DNA of 5,967 bases from a bacterium (lineage in GTDB: Bacteria; Planctomycetota; Planctomycetia; Pirellulales; Pirellulaceae), in NCBI GenBank assembly GCA_030432015.1, contig JAUIHJ010000532.1, positions 1 through 5,967 on the forward strand, written 5' to 3'. Positions 1 to 5,018 of the stretch are shown here, piece after piece. Numbering within the stretch: the first letter of the stretch is position 1; each line of letters opens with the position of its first letter. Below the pieces are notes generated by a model, which was not told the DNA's origin, ran no database searches, and saw only the letters and a program-made list of their open reading frames with translations. Both the position numbers and the translations under genes were made by a program.

Positions 1-920
1 GCAGGTGCCTGGTAGGAAACGGGTTGTGCCTGCCCTTGCATGGCCCAAGGGGCAAAGGTCTGGGGGGTGGTGTTCGCGACCCCTTGATTCGCCGGCTGCG
101 CATTGGGATTGTTTGCTTGTCCTTGCGGTTGGCCAAGGACATTGGCCGGTTGCTGCAACTGGCTGTGATTGATCATTCCGGTCGCCTGTGCGGTCTGCTG
201 TTCTTCGGACCGAGGGCCGACCGGCTTCAGTTCCGGGGCAACGTCGCGAACGATGCCCCGGCGTCGGTCGCTTAATTCGAGCAACGCGTTGGCGGCAGGT
301 CGGAGGGTGCTGTCCATTTCAAGGGCGTGATGAAGCGCCTTCTCGGCACCCACGAGATCCCCCGCCATCGCTCGAACATAGCCCACATTGGCTTGCGCTT
401 CTGCTTCGCTAACGACCCGCCGGAACTCGGCGAGACTGGCATCGAATTGACCTTTTTCACCCAGAATCAGGGCCAGATTATTACGAGCGACCTTGTTTTG
501 CGGTTCCTGTGCGATTGCTTGACGAGCGGTCTCTTCGGCCCGATCCAGGTCGTGGTTCAGGTAGAAGGAATACGCCCGATCGTTCAACAGTTCCGCCGTT
601 GGCTGCCCCAAGGCCATGGCCTGCTCGAAATGAAACTCTGAAACGTCGAGTTTTTGTGCCTGTGCCGCGAGGACCGCCAGTCGATGGTGCGCGGCTTGGT
701 TCTGCGGGTCGTCAAGGAGGATGTTTTGATAGAGTTCTGTGGCTTGCGCGGCATCACCGTGCCGTTCGGCGAGTTTTGCCAGGCTCAGCTTGGCCTGTGG
801 ATCGACCTGTTCTGGTACGACCACCGTCTCCTGGGGCGCGGGTCTGATCATGCTACAACCCGTGCAGGCAGCCAGTCCGACGATTGCTACCCAACCCCAG
901 TGCCAACGCTTCAATGCCAT
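1..920 (-). CDS. TPR-repeat lipoprotein, TadD-like (3' end beyond the left edge)
   Basis: The frame is open from an ATG at 920 to the window edge, giving 306 complete codons and no stop. The N-terminus has a basic start (MALKRW), a hydrophobic stretch and a lipobox LAAC with Cys19, so an outer-membrane or periplasm-facing lipoprotein is likely; a second Cys at 22 is a less good candidate. Residues about 43-210 form roughly five degenerate 34-residue TPR units with the usual Gly/Ala/Tyr positions (for example LAERHGDAAQATELYQ, ALILGEKGQFDASLAEF, YVRAMAGDLVGAEKAL). Residues about 235-306 are a Gln/Asn/Pro/Ala-rich, probably disordered tail. The start at 920 is chosen because GGAG sits 6 nt ahead; an in-frame ATG at 932 is possible but lacks a site. 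TPR lipoproteins called TadD accompany Tad pilus loci and are needed for pilus assembly in characterised systems. Placement third after a secretin and a CpaD-like lipoprotein supports that role here, which is inference; a generic TPR scaffold remains possible. Confidence 0.85.
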   Translation of the reverse strand, partial: MALKRWHWGWVAIVGLAACTGCSMIRPAPQETVVVPEQVDPQAKLSLAKLAERHGDAAQATELYQNILLDDPQNQAAHHRLAVLAAQAQKLDVSEFHFEQAMALGQPTAELLNDRAYSFYLNHDLDRAEETARQAIAQEPQNKVARNNLALILGEKGQFDASLAEFRRVVSEAEAQANVGYVRAMAGDLVGAEKALHHALEMDSTLRPAANALLELSDRRRGIVRDVAPELKPVGPRSEEQQTAQATGMINHSQLQQPANVLGQPQGQANNPNAQPANQGVANTTPQTFAPWAMQGQAQPVSYQAP

Positions 921-964
921 TTCAGACTCCATTCGTGTCGTTGAAATTCAGTAGGCAGTGCGGC

Positions 965-999
965 AACAGCGGCCGCCAAAGATTTTGGCTGCCGCTGTT
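965..999 (-). terminator. strong intergenic hairpin between lipoprotein and TPR genes
   Basis: Arms 965-980 and 984-999 are inverted copies of 16 bp with one mismatch, around a 3-nt loop. The hairpin occupies the 105-nt gap between the lipoprotein stop and the TPR gene start. No run of T follows on either strand, so it is not a classic intrinsic terminator. It could be a partial terminator, or an mRNA-stabilising or processing structure that sets different levels of the upstream and downstream genes of the operon. The structure is seen directly; its role is inferred. Confidence 0.55.
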
Positions 1000-1025
1000 A
1001 CCTGCGTTGCCTATTCGCGGATCCG

Positions 1026-1658
1026 TTAGAAGATTCCGCCGCCAAAGCCGCCGCCGCCAAAGCCGCCGCCGAAGCCGCCGCCGCCAAAGCCGCCCCCGCC
1101 GCCGCCGCGTCCGTAGATGGCTCGGTAGTAAGCCCGCTGTGCTTCACGACCGGTGTAGGGCTCGGCGAACGCCGGTGCCACGACAACCAGATTCTCCGCG
1201 TCTCCAATGCCCATTTCCTCGAGCGCCGCGACGACAACCGCGCGGCGTTTGAGATCGAGGTCGGGGTTGTAATGGACCGGGTATTGAAATTCGGTGTGCT
1301 CACGTGAAGTGCTGCGACTTCGTTCCACGACAACCGGGAAGACACCGCCATGCTCACGCAAGTTCGAGGCGATCCGCTTCACGTGATCTTCCCCAAATTC
1401 GTTGAGTTTCAAACCGGGTTCTTTGCGGCCATCACCAAACTCATTGACTTCAAACTCGTGCTGGTAGACCACGTACTTCGATGCCTCGGCATTTACTTCC
1501 TGTTGCTCGTTCAGTTGGTCGACAACCATGCCGAGCATCTGTGGTTGGTCCGGCGGCACGTGAAACAAGGGTGCCGCCGAGCGGCATCCGGGTGCTGCGG
1601 CAACCAGCGAAACAATTCCGATATAGACGAGCCAGGTCTGGTTGGCTTGTTTTGTCAT
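1026..1658 (-). CDS. OmpA/CpaD-like lipoprotein with Gly-Phe-rich tail
   Basis: The predicted protein has 210 residues. The N-terminus (MTKQANQTW, then a hydrophobic segment about 9-22) ends at APGC with Cys25, a slightly atypical lipobox, so a lipoprotein is likely. Residues about 61-183 read like an OmpA/CpaD-type fold. There is a first strand near YVVYQHEFEVN, then a helix with HVKRIASNLREHG leading to the strand FPVVVERS, then a LKRRAVVVAALEEMGI helix followed by ENLVVVAP and a closing Arg/Tyr-rich helix. Residues 184-210 are almost pure Gly with regularly spaced Phe. ATG at 1658 is preferred over TTG at 1661 because AGGGGGA (1666-1672) lies 7 nt ahead of it. The gene starts 38 nt after the secretin stop, which indicates cotranscription. 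CpaD/RcpB lipoproteins associate with the Tad secretin, so a pore-partner role is inferred; sequence similarity to CpaD is by pattern only. Confidence 0.8.
   Translation of the reverse strand: MTKQANQTWLVYIGIVSLVAAAPGCRSAAPLFHVPPDQPQMLGMVVDQLNEQQEVNAEASKYVVYQHEFEVNEFGDGRKEPGLKLNEFGEDHVKRIASNLREHGGVFPVVVERSRSTSREHTEFQYPVHYNPDLDLKRRAVVVAALEEMGIGDAENLVVVAPAFAEPYTGREAQRAYYRAIYGRGGGGGGFGGGGFGGGFGGGGFGGGIF
1029..1110 (-). repeat. GCC-rich tandem repeat encoding the Gly-Phe tail
   Basis: On the plus strand this is a run of GCC/CCG triplets interrupted every 9-15 nt by AAA or GAA. Read on the coding strand it gives blocks of three or four Gly codons separated by single Phe codons. Such in-frame triplet arrays are prone to slippage, so copy number may vary between strains without breaking the frame. 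It lies wholly within the 3' end of the lipoprotein gene. Confidence 0.8.
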
Positions 1659-1665
1659 CAATGCG

Positions 1666-1672
1666 TCCCCCT
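1666..1672 (-). promoter_or_regulatory. ribosome binding site of the CpaD-like lipoprotein gene
   Basis: AGGGGGA on the minus strand ends 7 nt before the ATG at 1658. It is the strongest Shine-Dalgarno match in the window and decides for ATG over the adjacent TTG at 1661, from which the spacing would be only 4 nt. Confidence 0.65.
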
Positions 1673-1696
1673 ACATGAATTCCAAATCACCAAGCG

Positions 1697-3340
1697 TTAG
1701 CGGGAGAATCCCACTGGGCCGGAGATGTAGTGTTGTTGCTGTCGGTTGAAGTGCGAGTGCAACTTGATCTGCTGCTTTGCCATGTGAACCGCATCCCAGT
1801 TGGCCTGATGGGCACGTCGCCGGTACGCCGGCATGACGGTGCTGCGATGTTGGAAATTGGGTCGTCCCTCGATCGACTGATGCCAGAAGAAGTCGTGATC
1901 CGTAACTTCGGTTACTTCCATGCCAGGCAGCAGGAAGGGAACCTGTTCTTCTTCCAGCGGGTGCACCAATTCGGGACTTACCAGGACGACAAGTTCGGTT
2001 TCTTCACGAGTGACGTCTTGGGTTCCGAACAGACCGCCCAGGACCGGGATGGCTCCCAGACCGAACATGCTTCTGCGAGTACCGCCCTGTTCGTCCTGAA
2101 TCAAGCCCGCGATGGCCAGCCATTGGCCTTCACGCAGGTCGACGGTGGTGGCCACAGCTCGCACGTTCAAGCCAGGAATGCCGTTGACCGACGCACTTGA
2201 GTTCAGCGAACTGAACGACGGCGCGACCTGCAGGCGAATCCGATCTTTATCAATCACACTGGGGGTAAAGGCCAGTTGGGTACCAAAGCCGCGGAAGTAA
2301 GTGCTTGCCGCACCAATCCCGCCAATGCCAACCGCCGTGGGAACCGGAAACTCGCCGCCTGCGATGAACGTCGCAGTCCGACCACTCAGCGTGACCAAGG
2401 TTGGTTCGGCCAGGATTTTTCCATGGCCATAGCCATTAACCGACTTGATAAACAGGTTGACGTCGCCGTCATCCAGAATCGCAGTCAGGTTACCGCCGCC
2501 GGTGAGCAAGTTCTGAATCGAGAAGTGGTCCTGGAAGACTTCCAGGTCGACGCCCAACGTTCGCCCCGAGTTTCGTGTCAATTCTGCAACCCGCACTTTG
2601 AGCATCACTTGCTGCTCGCCCGGGACCGTAAGCAGGTCGACAATTCTCGCTTGCGGTAGATCCTCGGCGCCGGGGATTCTGGCAACGGTTCCGCCCGTAA
2701 GGACCCCGCCGCCTCCGCCAAACCCAAAGCCGAAGCCGTCGTTGGACTGGCCGCGAATCAGTGCCAGGATCTGTGAAGCCTCTTCCGAGTCCCGTGCCTG
2801 ACCGCGGACGATAAGTTTGTCAATGACAGGAATCAGCTGGACGTGGCTATTGGGGAAGAACTCGTTGATTCGCTTCTCCAGCCGCCCGTATTCCAATTCG
2901 GCGCGCTCTTGCTCCTCGTCGTCGGGCTCCACTCGCACCAGGTAACGGAGCAATTGCTCTTCACCGTTGTCAATGCGATACCAGAGCGACAGGGCCGTCT
3001 CGCCGCTTCGCTTCCCAATAAACTCGAATTCATTGGGACCAAACTGATTCAGGTCCATAATGTCCGGGTTGGTGATCGCGATTCGGTGAACCGGATACTT
3101 CGTCCGCACGATTTTGGAACGTGTGGGATCCAGGTCGAGTGAGAGCTGTGGTTCAATCACCTCCTGGATCAGTTCCGTTTCCATCGCGTTGGGGTCGGTC
3201 ACCTGGCGTGGTGGCAATCGCATTTCGCCAACGGGTGGCGGCAACTGCGGTTGAGCGAGCAGGCTTGTCGACCCAATCAGATGGGCCAGCGCGTGGCCTG
3301 CCAACATCAAGGCGGTGATTTGTGTTGAGCGTGTGATCAT
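1697..3340 (-). CDS. cpaC: type IVb/Tad pilus outer-membrane secretin (CpaC/RcpA-like)
   Basis: The 547-residue protein forms the outer-membrane pore through which a Flp/Tad-type pilus would pass. Residues 1-29 are a signal peptide, with a likely cut in LLA-QPQ. Residues about 65-140 match the pilus-secretin N-terminal domain (LSLDLDPTRSKIVRT, ITNPDIMDLNQFGPNEFEFIGK, GETALSLWY). Residues about 148-197 are a BON-type domain (RINEFFPNSHVQLIPV, DKLIVRGQARDSEEA). A Gly/Phe insert (about 202-217) follows. The secretin core spans about 230-462, with QVMLKVRVAELTR, GKILAEPTLVTLSG, ATFIAGGEFPVP, GTQLAFTPSVID, VDLREGQWLAIAGLIQDE, and the typical end GAIPVLGGLFG with TELVVLVSPELVHP. About 85 further residues, rich in His, Gln and Arg, form a tail. 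The ATG at 3340 has no clear Shine-Dalgarno site. The gene heads a probable operon with a lipoprotein and a TPR lipoprotein. The family is near certain; the CpaC/RcpA assignment rests on the N-terminal domain, the BON domain and the neighbours. Confidence 0.93.
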   Translation of the reverse strand: MITRSTQITALMLAGHALAHLIGSTSLLAQPQLPPPVGEMRLPPRQVTDPNAMETELIQEVIEPQLSLDLDPTRSKIVRTKYPVHRIAITNPDIMDLNQFGPNEFEFIGKRSGETALSLWYRIDNGEEQLLRYLVRVEPDDEEQERAELEYGRLEKRINEFFPNSHVQLIPVIDKLIVRGQARDSEEASQILALIRGQSNDGFGFGFGGGGGVLTGGTVARIPGAEDLPQARIVDLLTVPGEQQVMLKVRVAELTRNSGRTLGVDLEVFQDHFSIQNLLTGGGNLTAILDDGDVNLFIKSVNGYGHGKILAEPTLVTLSGRTATFIAGGEFPVPTAVGIGGIGAASTYFRGFGTQLAFTPSVIDKDRIRLQVAPSFSSLNSSASVNGIPGLNVRAVATTVDLREGQWLAIAGLIQDEQGGTRRSMFGLGAIPVLGGLFGTQDVTREETELVVLVSPELVHPLEEEQVPFLLPGMEVTEVTDHDFFWHQSIEGRPNFQHRSTVMPAYRRRAHQANWDAVHMAKQQIKLHSHFNRQQQHYISGPVGFSR

Positions 3341-3371
3341 GTTATTGCATACCCGTGCTGTCCAGGATTCA

Positions 3372-3537
3372 ACGATTGCGTGGAACTAGTATTCGACCCT
3401 GCGGCCTATACGGCTTTGTTAAATCTTGTCAATTGTGCGTTTTTTTCCGCATGAGCCGGGCCAGGACGCGAAGTTGGGGTGTCTGCGAAGAGTTTTCACG
3501 ATTGCGTGGTTTTTCTAGTGGTGAACGATTCGAGTGG
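3372..3537. repeat. 12-bp direct repeats in the divergent promoter region
   Basis: ACGATTGCGTGG occurs exactly at 3372-3383 and at 3498-3509, 126 nt apart start to start. CTAGT follows after 2 nt in the first case and 5 nt in the second. A third, looser copy (ACGATT then CGAGTGG) lies at 3525-3537. The first copy falls in the predicted 5' leader of the secretin transcript, and the other two lie upstream of its promoter, between it and the divergent gene. A regulator-binding role for both genes is plausible but inferred. Confidence 0.5.
3405..3432 (-). promoter_or_regulatory. sigma70-type promoter of the secretin operon
   Basis: On the minus strand a perfect -35 hexamer TTGACA (3432-3427) is followed by a 16-nt spacer and a -10 hexamer TATAGG (3410-3405), which matches the consensus at its first four positions. 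Transcription would start near 3398, leaving a leader of about 58 nt before the secretin ATG at 3340. The region is AT-rich compared with its surroundings. It is a sequence match only, and planctomycete promoters are not well characterised. Confidence 0.6.
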
Positions 3538-3649
3538 TCGATCAGGTCCTAGGGATTTGAAACAGCATGACGCATCGAAGCCCGGCAGGCTCGGTCTGTT
3601 GATCGCCTGGAGTGCTACCAATTACAGCGACTTAGCGAGGATAAATGAA

Positions 3650-4339
3650 ATGGCATCAGATCTGGTCTTATTGCTGGCATTGGCGGTCGCACCCGGCGCC
3701 GATCCTCTCCCGGCAAGCGTTGCGTTCGTGAAGTCCAACCCCGCGACTGCGGCACGACACGCCACCGTTCACGTTGCGTCCTGGGATGAGTCTGAACCGC
3801 GACCCACACTCGCGGATGGATCATCGTCATTCAACGCGTCGGGCGGGACGGGCAGCTCGTCCCGGCGAAACCGCACGCCGCGATCCACGGCGAGCCTGCG
3901 ATTGGCGAGTACTCACGCGGCGGAAAGCCGTGCCACAAACGGCGGGCCCGTGGAGCATGGAAACGCGGTAGCCCACGAGAGCGACGTCGTTTACGAAGGC
4001 GGTTCGCATGATTGTGCTTGCGATGAATGCATCCCCGTCGGGCATCATCATCACAGCGTGTGGGGGATCTGGGGGCTTCCCGATCCATGTCATGCGCCAG
4101 GCGGTTGGACGCAGCACATTCCGTACGTTGCGCATCCCAAGAACTACTATTATTTTAGGCCTTACAACTACTTTCATATTGCGGACCACCAAAACGAAGT
4201 CGCCAATTACGGTGGGAACCCGAAGCACCCCTATTCGAATCGCGTTTTCCAGCGGGCTTACGATCGCGTCATCGAGCCCACAGGCGATCACGAAGAGATT
4301 CAGCCGATCACCCCGTTGCGTCCCTTGCGACGACGCTAA
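3650..4339 (+). CDS. exported Tyr/His-rich hypothetical protein with a Cys/His cluster
   Basis: The 229-residue protein begins with a hydrophobic export segment (LVLLLALAV, residues 5-13, with possible cleavage near PLPA at 21), so it is probably secreted or periplasmic. Residues about 50-110 are Ser/Thr/Arg/Gly-rich and likely disordered. Then comes a Cys/His cluster: C122, C124 and C127, four consecutive His at 132-135, and a fourth Cys at 147. Residues about 150-205 are dense in aromatic residues and Asn/Pro (GGWTQHIPY, PKNYYYFRPYNYFHI, YGGNPKHPYSNRVF). The tail is Arg-rich (LRPLRRR). I recognise the aromatic block as the kind seen in conserved planctomycete proteins of unknown function, but I cannot name a family. 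ATG 3650 is preferred because GAGG (3637-3640) lies 9 nt ahead and the signal peptide follows directly. A frame extending back to GTG 3479 would bury the signal peptide. A hairpin terminator follows 43 nt after the stop. Confidence 0.75.
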   Translation: MASDLVLLLALAVAPGADPLPASVAFVKSNPATAARHATVHVASWDESEPRPTLADGSSSFNASGGTGSSSRRNRTPRSTASLRLASTHAAESRATNGGPVEHGNAVAHESDVVYEGGSHDCACDECIPVGHHHHSVWGIWGLPDPCHAPGGWTQHIPYVAHPKNYYYFRPYNYFHIADHQNEVANYGGNPKHPYSNRVFQRAYDRVIEPTGDHEEIQPITPLRPLRRR

Positions 4340-4382
4340 TCAATGCCACCGCACGATTGCCAGATCGTCCAGCAAATCCGAC

Positions 4383-4414
4383 CCGAAAGCCCATCCATCT
4401 GGATGGGCTTTCGG
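4383..4414 (+). terminator. intrinsic-type terminator hairpin after the exported-protein gene
   Basis: Arms 4383-4396 and 4401-4414 are a perfect 14-bp inverted repeat around the 4-nt loop ATCT. The stem contains the AAAGCCC...GGGCTTT core common in bacterial terminators. Only a weak T-rich stretch (CGTTCTT) follows. It lies 43 nt after the stop at 4339, so it most likely ends that transcript. Because the stem is symmetrical it could also act on transcripts from the right. Confidence 0.8.
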
Positions 4415-4584
4415 CGTTCTTGGGATCATCACGAACGCTAAGGTGTCGTGCGGCGGGGCATCCACTGGCGTCGCGTCGCACTCGATCATTGTGGCGGCTT
4501 TGTAATCGTCCACTCTCGGCCGCATGCTGGGCCTGTCGTCCGGCCGCCACTTGCTGATGCCTGGGCGTCTCTCCCGATGATCGT

Positions 4585-4599
4585 CGCATCGCATCGCAT
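4585..4599. repeat. CGCAT x3 short tandem repeat
   Basis: Three exact head-to-tail copies of CGCAT lie in the non-coding stretch, a typical slippage-prone micro-repeat. No function is suggested by its position, far from either neighbouring gene start. Confidence 0.6.
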
Positions 4600-4888
4600 C
4601 GTACCGCTCTGCGCGAAGCGTCGCCATTTCGCCTGGCGTCAATGGCGACCAGGGGAACATGCTCGCGGCGGTCCCGGCTTATCTTTTCGGCGAAGCGATA
4701 TGTGCCGCGACTGCTGCGGACAAAGTGCGCCGAAAATCTCCGAGTGAGTGTTTGAAACGTACTTCTCCGGTGGGGCGGTCGGAAAGATGTCCCAGTCTTC
4801 GGTCTCAAGTTCATGCGGAAGCGTGTTTTACGTTGTCGTGGTGTCGCTCGGCCCGAGCGCCGCACGTACGACCGTAATACCCACAGAA

Positions 4889-4906
4889 TTGTAAATGTCG
4901 TTACAA
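4889..4906. promoter_or_regulatory. inverted repeat TTGTAA-N6-TTACAA, possible operator
   Basis: Two perfect 6-bp arms (4889-4894 and 4901-4906) flank a 6-nt spacer. This is the size and symmetry of a dimeric-regulator site. It sits about 112 nt ahead of the preferred start of the right-edge gene, in an AT-richer patch. An 18-bp palindromic pattern with only 6-bp arms can arise by chance, so the assignment is weak. Confidence 0.3.
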
Positions 4907-5018
4907 GCCAAAGACTTTGCTTAAGTCGTTCAGCCGTTCGGGCCGATCAAAACGCATGATCCTTTCGTCTTTTAGGTCTACGAAATACGAGCGAACGATG
5001 GAACAGAAGGCACCCCGC

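Larger units (their letters stand above)
3341..3649. other. divergent intergenic region with regulatory repeats
   Basis: This 309-nt stretch separates the divergently transcribed secretin and the plus-strand exported-protein gene. It contains the near-consensus promoter for the secretin and two exact copies of ACGATTGCGTGG (3372-3383 and 3498-3509), each followed within 2-5 nt by CTAGT. A degenerate copy lies at 3525-3537, and a T-run is at 3440-3446. An open frame from GTG 3479 runs through the right half of it, but I do not think that part is coding. Confidence 0.75.
4415..5018. other. about 600 nt with no convincing gene
   Basis: Several open frames cross this stretch on both strands, but none has a good ribosome binding site, a signal peptide of normal form or recognisable motifs. 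The minus-strand ones run through the terminator hairpin, and the longest also overlaps the end of the preceding gene. It holds a short CGCAT triple repeat (4585-4599) and an inverted repeat TTGTAA-N6-TTACAA (4889-4906). The last part is probably the promoter and leader region of the downstream exported-protein gene. It may be a decayed gene or plain intergenic DNA. Confidence 0.55.

Noticed and set aside
1029..1110. GCC-rich repeat as a CRISPR-like array
   Set aside because: Units are 9-15 nt with no spacers, and the array is in frame inside a coding region; it encodes a Gly-Phe tail.
3479..3649. N-terminal extension of the exported-protein frame back to GTG 3479
   Set aside because: It would place the signal peptide in the interior, has no ribosome binding site, and runs through the direct repeats of the promoter region.
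4340..4660. Minus-strand open frame of 106 codons (MFPWSPLTPGEM...)
   Set aside because: No Shine-Dalgarno site precedes its start and its C-terminal part is translated terminator hairpin; no family is recognised. It is the least unlikely gene in the non-coding stretch, but I do not call it.
4308..4865. Minus-strand open frame of 185 codons
   Set aside because: It overlaps the 3' end of the exported-protein gene and the perfect terminator hairpin, is Arg-rich as expected of a shadow frame, and has no recognisable motif.
4659..4877. Plus-strand open frame of 72 codons with a hydrophobic start
   Set aside because: The G-rich stretch before it is only about 3 nt from the ATG, and the rest is Arg/Ser-rich without domain character.
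4901..4957. 18-codon minus-strand ORF (MRFDRPERLNDLSKVFGL) with AAGGA just ahead
   Set aside because: The spacing to the start is only about 2 nt, it is part of a longer antisense frame crossing the start of the right-edge gene, and nothing supports expression.
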